NCBI RefSeq assembly: GCF_001704415.2
Contig: NC_030826.1
Coordinates: forward strand, 56,253,362-56,317,361
Length of the DNA: 64,000 nucleotides
From: Capra hircus
Lineage: Eukaryota; Chordata; Mammalia; Artiodactyla; Bovidae
Direction of reading: 5' to 3'
Positions 1 to 9,031 of this stretch are shown here, piece by piece. A program made the position numbers and the translations under genes. Under the pieces are notes generated by a model. It did not search any database. It was not told the DNA's origin and saw only the letters and a program-made list of their open reading frames with translations. Numbering within the stretch: the first letter of the stretch is position 1; each line of letters opens with the position of its first letter.

Positions 1-484
1 AGGTTGGCCACCAGGAAAACACCACAAGGGATGAAATAGACAATGAGGCAGTGAGCCCACTTGAGCACCTCGTCCAGCGTGCTGGGCGGGTCTGCGTCCC
101 TCCACACGTCCAGCCACCAGTAGAAGGGGATGCCAGTGAGCAGCGAAGCACCGAGGACAGCAGCGACGGCCCGGCGGGCCCGGCCCGGGGACGAGGTGGC
201 CCGGTGGCGCAGGGGGTGGCACAGGGCTCTGTGCCGGTCCACCGTGAGCAGGACGGCGATCCAGACCGAGGCATGGTTGGCAGCAAACTCCAGGATGTTC
301 GCTGTGCGCACCACGGCCTGGGGCACCTCTCGGGCCAGCACGGCTCCCTGCAGGAGGAAGCCCACGAACACGATGACCACCTGGGTGACAATGTCCGAGG
401 CCGTGAGTGCCAGAAGGTAGTAGTAGGAGGGCTTCCGGGTCCTGGCGGCGAGGCGGGCCAGGGCCACTGTGGTCAGGAGATTGA
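1..484 (-). CDS. GPR142: GPR142 coding exon, TM2 to start of TM5 (gene cut by window edge)
   Basis: Class A G-protein-coupled receptor of the plasma membrane; the family member GPR142 responds to aromatic amino acids in pancreatic islets and gut. Read on the minus strand from 484, the frame gives VNLLTTVALARLAARTRKP, then hydrophobic helices containing SYYYLLALTASDIV, ILEFAANHASVWIAVLLTVD, GIPFYWWLDVW and CLIVYFIPCGVFL. This agrees almost residue by residue with mammalian GPR142 as I know it. The acceptor is the AG just above 484 (reverse ccatcag, then TCAATCTC), and its phase fits the exon ending at 1268. The usual DRY at the end of TM3 reads DRH. TM6, TM7 and the C-terminus lie beyond base 1. 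The frame is open throughout, so the gene looks intact. Confidence 0.93.
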
Positions 485-1267
485 CTGATGGTCACCAAGG
501 TTAGAGAGGGGAGAGGTCAGAGGTTAGAAGGGCTGCCTGATGTGGTTTCTCCTCATTCCTCCTCACCTGCTGCTTCTTGCCTCTCTTTTCGTCTTTCCGG
601 AACCTTCTGAAAGCTCACTTTGTTGGAAAGGTTAAGCAGATCAGCCTTGCCTTGTCCAGCCATGGCACCGCAGGCCACTGCCTTACCAGGCTACAGGCAG
701 GGATGAGCCATTCCCTAATTCCACCCATCCTCTCCTGCACCCATACCACACCCCTGCTCTGCTCTCTGAATGCAGCGGATGGTGCAAGAAGCTGTCAGTG
801 TGAGGCTCTGGGCTGTTCTGCATGGAGTTAGTCATTCTAGGAGATGCCCATTCCTGGGGGAAGAAGGGGCCTGTCTGCTCTGGTGAAAACTTGGGTGTAG
901 CTGTTGACCATGCCAAACTTCTGCAGTGGCTCAGCGGCAAAGAATTTGCCTGCAGTGCTGGAGATACAGGAGTTGTGTGTTCGATCCTTGGGTTGGGAAG
1001 ATCCCCTGGAGGAGGAAATGGGAACCCACTCCAGGCTTCTTACCTGGAAGATCTCATGGACAAAGGAGCTTGGTGGGCTACAAAGCATCAGACACAACAG
1101 CCACTGAGCACCCTCGCTTTTACTCCCCACTACGCTTGGCTCTGCAGTGACCACAAGGCAAGGGGAAGGAATCTACGATCCCGTGTCTCAGAGGTCAGCA
1201 TGGAGGATTGAAGGAGGACTCCAATTTCTGGCCCAGCCCTGGACCCCAGACCCCACTCCCCACTCAC
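485..1267 (-). other. GPR142 intron containing a Bov-tA SINE
   Basis: Intron between the two supported GPR142 exons, with matching phases on both sides. It holds one Bov-tA element and nothing else recognised. Confidence 0.8.
918..1110 (+). mobile_element. Bov-tA SINE
   Basis: Shows the tRNA-like head (gtggctcagcggcaaagaat), the gttcgatcc B-box region and the body cactccaggcttcttacctgg. Diverged and without a clear target-site duplication. It lies inside the GPR142 intron. Confidence 0.85.
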
Positions 1268-1426
1268 CAGGCAGCCCCAGGCCCAGGAGGATGCTGTAGT
1301 AGATGACAGGGATGACTCCAGCCACACATGGGGACGCCGCGGGGCTCTCGGGCCAATGGCCTTCAAGCTCCCGGCTCAGCCCGCTGCTGTTGGGTGTGGG
1401 CAGCAGGGTCACCCGTAGCTGGGCAG
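1268..1426 (-). CDS. GPR142: GPR142 coding exon, extracellular N-terminus and TM1
   Basis: Minus-strand exon between an acceptor (reverse cactcctag, then CTGCCCAG) and a GTGAGTG donor. It encodes LRVTLLPTPNSSGLSREL, then GHWPESPAASPCVAGVIPV and IYYSILLGLGLP, the end of the N-terminal tail and most of the first membrane helix. The sequence is close to human GPR142 as I know it. The exon ends one base into a codon, and the next exon (1-484) supplies the other two, giving an uninterrupted frame. NSS is a possible N-glycosylation site in the extracellular tail. It needs one leftover base from an upstream exon, which the candidate donor at 2110 would supply. Confidence 0.9.
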
Positions 1427-2109
1427 CTAGGAGTGCAGAATGGCAGGTTAGAACTTTTGGTCTCTTTCTAGCCTGGCCTGGAGCAGCCCCCACCCTGACC
1501 TTGGCCCTGAGGTCTCTACTCACCCTGGCTCCATGCAGAGCCCCTAGTCAGGTCCAGCCAAACACGATCCCAATGGCCATGTCCTCTCCACCCCAGCCCA
1601 CCCCCTCAGGGGCCTGGCTCAGTATCTTAGAGATTATTTCTGAATCTCCTGGTTCCCAGGCAGCCTGAGTCAGACAGTCTGAACTGGGGCTTGAGCACTG
1701 TGTTCTTACGGCATCCTGGGTGACTGATCCGGACCCACGGTAATCATGGCAACCACGCTGCTGTAGCAAACAGCTGCCTCCTCTTCAAGGAGAGATGTGA
1801 CCAAGTTCTCTCCTTTCTACCCCAAAGAGCATCTCTCTCTCTCTCTGTCTCCTAGTACCACTGGAGCTGGAAGGGCCCTGGTTTTCAGATAGGGAAACTG
1901 AGTCCAGGGGGCTCAGGTGTGACCTGCCTGCCATCACACGCATCTGGCTGGTGGCCGATATGGGATGAGGACCAAACACACACTCTGGTCCCTCCCCGCC
2001 TAGTCTACACTTTCAGATTTTAGGTCTCACCTTCCAGCTTTTGATTTTTTCCACTTCAAGCTCCCCATTCCCACCCCACCTCCAGATTCCTGGGTCTTAG
2101 TTGCCTTAC
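1427..2109. other. Probable GPR142 intron
   Basis: No gene-like frame with splice sites is seen here. A short CT-rich run lies near 1831-1850. The stretch is otherwise unique-looking sequence. Confidence 0.4.
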
Positions 2110-2244
2110 CTGTCTCTTCTGCTGCCAGCAGCATGCTCCTGGGTCCTGGGTCACCCTGTGGCTTTTTCCGGGGGTGCCTGCAGCTCCCTCTCAGCTGTTT
2201 GCCTGACGATTCTTTCAGCAGCACTGAGTCTGTGATCAGTACAA
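2110..2244 (-). CDS. GPR142: Candidate upstream GPR142 exon (N-terminal tail)
   Basis: A minus-strand frame ends at a good donor (GAGACAG then GTAAGG at 2110) in the phase needed by the exon at 1426, giving ...EETA|AQLRV across the junction. Human GPR142 has a similar short stretch (KATAGQPRV) there. The upstream acceptor is uncertain: reverse gatcacag near 2245 is possible, with a poor pyrimidine tract. The N-terminal tail of this receptor is poorly conserved, so similarity cannot settle it. The frame is open far beyond any sensible exon, so openness is weak evidence. Confidence 0.35.
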
Positions 2245-2261
2245 TCAGTACGTGTGAAGCG

Positions 2262-2320
2262 GCGGGTGGTGGGAGGAGGGAGGGAGAGGAGGAGGAGGAG
2301 GGGGAGGGTGGGGCCCGAGG
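2262..2320 (+). repeat. GGA-rich low-complexity run
   Basis: Purine-only stretch of GGGA/GGA repeats; it accounts for the arginine/glutamate-rich and proline/serine-rich reading frames here. Confidence 0.75.
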
Positions 2321-3141
2321 CCCAGGGGGTTGAGCCTGAACAGTCGACACTCTCTGGAGCAAAGCAGGATTACAAGGGAGCCTGGGAAGGGAAGGGGCGA
2401 GGCTGGAGGGCGGCCCTGGGAAGGGTCGCACTGGCACTCTGGATGGCCTGCCCCGTGCTCCAAGGGCGCTGGGAACCGGCCTAGGCTCAGTCTGGCTATC
2501 AGAAACCCTGGGGGCGAGGACTCTGAAGAAAGGCAGATGGGTTCCAGGAGCTAACTCAGAGAGGAGTGGGGGGCAACCCGTGCCTGGGAGGGAGCACCGA
2601 GGCTGCCCTGGGCGGGACACGGATCTGGAGAGGAGCCCCTGGGCCAGGCTGGAAGGAATCGGTCCTGCAGTGGCTGTGGGTGGTGGGTCGAGAAGGAGGC
2701 TACCTCGGGGTGGGGTGGGAGTGCTGCTGGCCTGGAGGGATGGCAGGAAGCCATGCCCAGGGCTGGCCAGGACCCCCAGGAGGAGCTGGACCCAGCTGCC
2801 AGCAGCTCTGGGAAACCCAGACGCAGTGGCACCCCACAAGCCCTTGTTTTCCTAGCCCTGGTGAAATGGACAATTCCTTCAAGCAGTCACTAGCGAATAA
2901 ACACCATCCGGCGTGGCTTGCAGTCCAGAGAGACTAGAATTTGAGCCTGGCCAGCTCTCCCATCCCACGTGGGGAAAAGTCACCAGCACAGCCCGCAGTG
3001 GGCACCCGGGACAGTGTGCGGATTGAGTCTGGGGCGAGCTGAGGCCCAGCCTGGAATCGCCTCCCACGCTCACCCTCTGGGAATGCCGCAGAGCCCATCT
3101 CCGGGCTCCCTGAGTTAGACCTGAGTCCCTGGGACAGCAAG

Positions 3142-3443
3142 GAGATCAAATCAGTCCATCCTAAAGGAAATCAACCCTGAATATTCATTGAAGGACTGAT
3201 GCTGAAGCTCCAAAACTTTGGCCACCTGATGGGAAGAGCCGACTTGTTGGAAAAGACACTGATGCTGGGAAAGATTGAGGGCAAGAGGAGAAGGGGACGA
3301 CGGAGGATGAGATGGTTGGATGGCATCACCGACTCAATGGACGTGAGTTTGAGCAAACTCTGGGAGATGGTGAAGAACCAGGAAGACTGGAGTGCTGCAG
3401 TCGGTGGGGTTGCCAAGAGTCGGACACGACTTAGTGACTGAAT
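3142..3443 (+). mobile_element. BovB LINE 3' end (ART2A)
   Basis: Typical 3' end of BovB: gagatcaaatcagtccatcc, then aggactgatgctgaagctcc, gatgagatggttggatggca and a cacgacttagtgactgaa end. Truncated at its 5' side. Confidence 0.92.
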
Positions 3444-4788
3444 AACAGCAAAGTTAAATCCCACTCTGGGGCTGGAAGTACCAGGATGCCCACCCCCAGC
3501 CTCACCTTCACACCCAGCCTCGGAACTCACAGAAGCCTTGCTGCTCCCTGGTGGCCAGGTCCTGGCCCTGCATACCTCCAAGAGTCCACTGGCTTTGGTC
3601 AGAGGAGGCACAGTAGACACTCAGGTCCCTACGCAGAGTGTCTGGGACTCCAGCAACAGAGGGTGCGAGTGGCATAGATAAGTCCCCAGGCTACCACCCT
3701 CCTGCACCAGGAGGCTGCGGGTGAGCAGGGGGCCACTTACAGCCACGTGTAAGGGTCTCTGCCAACATCTCCTGAGGATCCACCCTATTCCCCACGGATC
3801 ACCCTCCCAGCAACCCCGCAAGCTAACTTGGGACACCTCAATTTCACACGAGAGGGGACCGAAGCACAGAGAAGTCCAGCAAGTAGGATAAGGCTAAGAG
3901 CATGTAAGTGGCAGCAGGCGGAATTTGAACTTGGTCTTGTCCCTCCTCCAGAGCAGTTTACTGATCATGCCCTCCCACCGGAAGAGCAGGTGCTCAGGTA
4001 GCGCAAGTCCACCTTGAGCTCAGGTTTTACCAGGAGGGGAAGTGGGTCAGGTAGATACACCCCTCGGATGCACAAGGCTCTCCAGCTGGGGGTGGGTGGG
4101 CAGCACGACGCAGGATGCTGAGGCTGGAAGTTGGGTGCCGCCACGGGACAGCCTGGCTTCAGGCGAAGCTTTCCATATTACGTCAGTTACTTTGAGGAGC
4201 AATTTTTTCCTGTTTATCATTGCTGTGCCTCCCACCCCCAAACCTGAGCGGCCTGGAACCTAGATTCCTGATTCCTTGTTCCCCAATCTAAATGTTCCGG
4301 GGCACCCTAGCTCAGGAAGTGAGACATCACAGGGGAGGCTGCAGCACCCCTCCATCCTCCCGCGTCCGCAGATTCCGAAACTCTGCATCCTGCCCCAAGC
4401 TTACTCTACCAACACTAGCGACTCCTTGCCTCGTGTGTGGCTACTGAAATAGCTTCCCAGAAGAGATAGTATGGGGCTGCGGAAAGAAAAGCAGAAAAGC
4501 AACATCTGAATCCAGGCTCAGCCCCTTCTGGGCCAGGACACCTCAGACAAGCCCCTTGGGTCATAGGTACTCTTGTCTCAGGTGGGAAGTTACACTGGTC
4601 TCCAGGAATTGTTCTAGCTCAGACTTTGTCTTGAGGAATTAAGGAGCTTCCAGATGCACAGGGCAAGATAAAACTGTCTCTGACCTTCCATCTGCAAGAC
4701 TGGGCAGGGTGGACGCCCCGCTTCCTCTCTCCAGCTCCAAGACTCTCACGCACACCACAAGCACACACACAGGCATGTATACTTCCAC

Positions 4789-4790
4789 AC

Positions 4791-4822
<32 letters not shown>

Positions 4823-6004
4823 TGCACACTTAAAGACCACACACACACACGTGTGCACACTTAAAGACCACACACGCACACACACACACGTGTGCACACT
4901 TAAAGACCACACACACACACGTGTGCATACTTAAAGACCACCACACACACACGTGTGCACACTTAAAGACCACACACACACACACGTGTGCATACTTAAA
5001 GACCACACACACACACACATGTGCATACTTAAAGACCACCACACACACACACACCACACACACACACACGTGTGCACACTTAAAGACCACACACACACAC
5101 GTGTGCATACTTAAAGACCACACACACACACACACACGTGCATACTTAAAGACCACCACACACACACACACCACACACACACACACGTGTGCACACTTAA
5201 AGACCACACACACACACACGTGTGCCTACTTAAAGACCACCACACACACACCACACACACACACATGTGCACACTTAAAGACCACACACACACACGTGTG
5301 CATACTTAAAGACCACCACACACACACACACACCACACACACACACGTGTGCACACTTAAAGACCACACACACACGTGTGCATACTTAAAGACCACCACA
5401 CACACACACACCACACACACACACGTGTGCACACTTAAAGACCACACACACACACACGTGTGCATACTTAAAGACCACACACACACGTGTGCACACTTAA
5501 AGACCACACGCACACACACACACGTGTGCACACTTAAAGACCACACACACACACGTGTGCATACTTAAAGACCACACACACACACACACATGTGCATACT
5601 TAAAGACCACCACACACACACCACACACACACACGTGTGCACACTTAAAGACCACACACACACACGTGTGCATACTTAAAGACCACCACACACACACCAC
5701 ACACACACACGTGTGCACACTTAAAGACCACACACACACACACGTGTGCATACTTAAAGACCACCACACACACACCACACACACACACACGTGTGCACAC
5801 TTAAAGACCACACACACACACGTGTGCATACTTAAAGACCACCACACACACACACCACACACACACACGTGTGCACACTTAAAGACCACAGACACACACA
5901 CCACACACACACAGACACACACACCACACACACACACACACGTGTGCACACTTAAAGACCACACACACACACGTGTGCATACTTAAAGACCACACACACA
6001 CACG
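4789..6004 (+). repeat. 1.2-kb CA-rich minisatellite with a 27-45 bp unit
   Basis: About 33 tandem copies of a unit made of a variable CA run, then cgtgtgcacac or cgtgtgcatac, then ttaaagacca. Copies alternate between the gcacac and gcatac forms and often carry an extra ccacacacacacac block, pointing to a higher-order dimer. Each intact unit contains the E-box CACGTG and the palindrome GTGTGCACAC. Both strands stay open in several frames simply because the units lack stop codons. Confidence 0.95.
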
Positions 6005-6107
6005 CTTGCACACCTACAAACATGCATGCATACACTTCAGAAACCCTCAGACTAAGAAAATGAAAACAGAAAATGCATATTCCTGGAAATTCAGCTTTTT
6101 TGTTTGT

Positions 6108-6263
6108 TTTTTAAAATTTATTTGGCTGTCCTAGATCTTAGTTTTGGCATTCGAACTCTCAGTTGCAACATATGGGATCTAATTCCCTGACCAGGGATCG
6201 AACCCAGGCTCTCTTCACTGGGAGCTTGGAGTCTTGGCCACTGGACCACCAGGGCAGTCGCTG
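6108..6263 (-). mobile_element. CHR-type tRNA-Glu SINE
   Basis: Reverse copy: T-rich end, then ctgaccagggatcgaaccca and cactggaccaccagggcag, the complement of the tRNA-derived head. Confidence 0.85.
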
Positions 6264-7070
6264 GAAAGTCAGTGTTTAGATCAGTAGAGGAGTTTCAGGG
6301 ATGACAAGTTAGAACTAGAAGAGGCGAGGCCCCCCAGAGATGCGGAGTCAGAGGTGTCCCTCCTGGGTCTTCTGGGTAACCTGGGCCCTCCCCAATTCCT
6401 GCACGCTTGAAATGCCATCCATCAAACTCTAACCAGTAGAGCTTAGCTTGGGGGTGTACATGACCATCATCAGCATACTAAGAAGACACAAGTGCCCTGG
6501 CTCCGAGGTGGAGGGTGGGAGATTCCAGCACAGGTGGGTCACACTTCTGAGTCTCAAGGAGACTTTCTAACTGAAAGACCATTTTCTGACTAGTGGGTTC
6601 TCTCAGCATCATTTTGTAAAAAGTCGTCAATGACATCCTATTGAACAGCACTGGGCCTGACCCTGCCCTCCCCTCACACTGAGGCTCTGTCTTGTTGGAT
6701 TGGGTCAGGGAAGTGGTACAGCCCCCGGGAAGGGCAGGCACACAGCCAGTGGGCAGGGGGTGGTGAATCTGGATGAAGGGAACTGGGCATGAAGGTCAGG
6801 ACAGCTGGGAGGGGTTTCCGCTGGGCCGGACAGCTGCGTCTCTGCCAACCCGGACGAAGCAGGTGCCAGACCCAATTCCAGCTCTCTCTGTGGCTCCAGA
6901 GAGGGGTGGGGGGTGGAGCTGTTGGGTTTCTCTGTGCCAGCCCGGGGCAGAGATCAATGCATTGAGCCGGTCCCTGGGATTCAGAGAACAAGGGAGGGTG
7001 AGCTCTGATTCAGCCCCAGTGAAGGGCCAGGCCTCGGCAGAAAGGCTAAGCTGGATCTCCTGGGAGGAAC
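6264..7070. other. Intergenic, nothing recognised
   Basis: Unique-looking sequence upstream of BTBD17 with no exon, RNA gene or full repeat that I can identify. Confidence 0.4.
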
Positions 7071-7073
7071 CCC

Positions 7074-7074
7074 A

Positions 7075-7123
<49 letters not shown>

Positions 7124-7134
7124 ACACACACACC
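7074..7134 (+). repeat. CA microsatellite
   Basis: Nearly uninterrupted (CA)n of about 60 bases, with one ccacac interruption near the right end. Confidence 0.97.
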
Positions 7135-7396
7135 ATTTCAGTTTATCAACTTGGAAGGACTCCCTCCCGCAAGGATCTGGGCCAGGCCCTACCTGTTCCT
7201 GGGAAAGGTGAGGCCCCACCAGTGCCGCCCACCCATCCCCCTGGGCTCCAGACCCCACCCTCTTCTCTCTATCCCTTTGTCCTTAGAAGAGCTGGCCCCT
7301 GCACTAACCCGGCTGACACTGTCACCTAGCTGTCTGCCTCAGTGTCTCTGACCATCAGGGTGGGTCCTGGTTCCGCTGTGTGTCTCCTTGCAGCTT

Positions 7397-7531
7397 TTAT
7401 TATTATTTTTTTTGACTGTACCTCTCTTAGTTGCAGCAAGCCAGATCTTAGTTGCCTGACCAGAGATGGAATCCAGCCCCTCTGCCTTGGGAGCATGGAG
7501 TCTTAACCACTGGACCATCAGGGAAGCCCCC
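7397..7531 (-). mobile_element. CHR-type tRNA-Glu SINE
   Basis: Reverse copy with a TTATTATT-rich tail complement, ctgaccagagatggaatcca and taaccactggaccatcaggg. Confidence 0.85.
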
Positions 7532-8301
7532 TCCGAGGAACTTTGAGATGGGAAAAATTACAGTAGGAAGTTGGACAGAAGCTGGTAAGAGAAACCTTCC
7601 GGGGAGGTGAACCAAGAGACCTGAGACCACTTGAGAAGGTGAATTAGAGGAAGAAGGTGCCAGGGCAGCTCCAGGTCAGACGGCGGGTGGGATGCCTGCG
7701 GGGGACCAGCCTCAAGCGTGGCTCTGGGTGGGGGTGCTCAGCAGGGGTGCAGCTGCTCTATGCCCGGCCCCGCCACCCTAGCTCACCTTGACCTGGGGGG
7801 GGTGTGATGGCCACAGCCCCCATGTCCCTAAGGCCCATCACCCTCCTCAGAGCACGCCAGGAACCTTCTTCAACGAAGGACATGCAAATGACATCAGCTA
7901 CCCCACGGGCCCCTACTTAGAGTCCTGTCCTCTTTTCTGGAGAGCTAGCCCACCCCAACACGGGAGGGGGAGGGGTGGGGCCTGGGCCGTGGCCTCCTCC
8001 TCTTCCAGGCGCTTCCTTTGCAGTCCTTGGCTCACCATAGTGCTCCAGCCGCGATGCTGCCAAGCGTACTCTGTGCCAGAGTCGGGGGTCAGGGGAGGCG
8101 GCTGGGGACCCTCTGGGCTGGTGGCTGCCTCTGGTTCTGGAGCCCTTTGCCTGCCCTTTGGAGAGCCTTCGACTACCCAGGAGAGGAGAGACTAGCTGTG
8201 CCGGGTGGTAGGAGACGTGGGGGAAGCTGCCGGATCTGGTCCCCTCAGGGGCCCGAGAGCAGCACAATAGCGCCTGGGGCGGCCGCTCTCCGGCTCAACT
8301 G

Positions 8302-8315
8302 GTTGCCTGGGTAAC
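8302..8315 (+). promoter_or_regulatory. RFX X-box upstream of BTBD17
   Basis: GTTGCCTGGGTAAC is two RFX half-sites (GTTGCC and GGTAAC) separated by two bases, as in the mammalian X-box consensus. It lies about 110 bases upstream of the TATA box and 188 bases upstream of the BTBD17 start codon. Binding is inferred from the motif alone. Confidence 0.6.
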
Positions 8316-8412
8316 AGCTGGGGCCAGTTTCCACCAATCCAAGGCAGAGGCTGGGTGGGGGGAGGGAAGCCAGCCGGGCAAGGGGGGCGGCCATCCCCTT
8401 GGGCTGGATCCT

Positions 8413-8419
8413 ATATAAG
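8413..8419 (+). promoter_or_regulatory. TATA box of BTBD17
   Basis: TATATAA inside ctatataagg, 77 bases upstream of the BTBD17 start codon. This would place transcription start near 8440-8445 and give a 5' leader of about 45-50 bases. Confidence 0.7.
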
Positions 8420-8489
8420 GAGGAGGGATGTGCACGGAGTGGTCTGGGCTCCGCTGTTCCTCCTGTGGGCTTGGGGGAAGGGTGCAAAG

Positions 8490-8574
8490 ATGTGCAGGCT
8501 GGGCTCTGCCAAGCCTGGGTCCTGGGCCAGCTTCTGGGCCATGCTGACCTTGGTGGGCCTGGTCACTCATGCAG
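8490..8574 (+). CDS. BTBD17: BTBD17 exon 1 (signal peptide)
   Basis: Starts at the first ATG downstream of the TATA box (aaagATGtg) and ends at gcag, then GTGAGT. Encodes residues 1-28 plus one base; the hydrophobic stretch supports secretion and the choice of start. Confidence 0.88.
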
Positions 8575-8987
8575 GTGAGTGGGCAGTGGGCAGGGAGAAG
8601 GGGCAGGACCTTCGGGCTCCAACTGCCCACAGCCAGGAGGGGGCGGTGTCCAGACGGCCGGGCCAGGCACAGTGTTGATTTGATCATGCAGCTCCGTGGA
8701 GGAGGGCAGCCGGCCTCCGAGGGCAGGAGGGCTGTGCAGGCAGGGGGCTTAACCACAGGAACACTGTTCCACTGTCCATTGTCCCTGGCAGCCGGGCCCA
8801 GGCTGGGGAGAGTGGGATCCATCAGCGTTTGGAGCCTTCACTGTGACAGCTTGGGGGATGGCGGGGCTGGAAAATAACCAGGGCTCCTCTCTCACCCTTT
8901 CTCCCTCTCTCTATCTGCCTCTCACTCATACACAGAGGCTCTGCTTTCCTGGGAGCCTCTTCAAGAGGCCACATGGGCCCTGGGACT

Positions 8988-9031
<44 letters not shown>

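Noticed and set aside
2027..2839. 270-codon minus-strand frame as a separate gene
   Set aside because: Proline/serine-rich and compositionally driven; only its last part, ending at a donor, has a plausible link to GPR142.
4921..5986. Long threonine/histidine-rich and valine/cysteine-rich reading frames on both strands
   Set aside because: They are translations of the CA-rich minisatellite; unit composition avoids stops, and no splice site, start context or conservation argues for protein.
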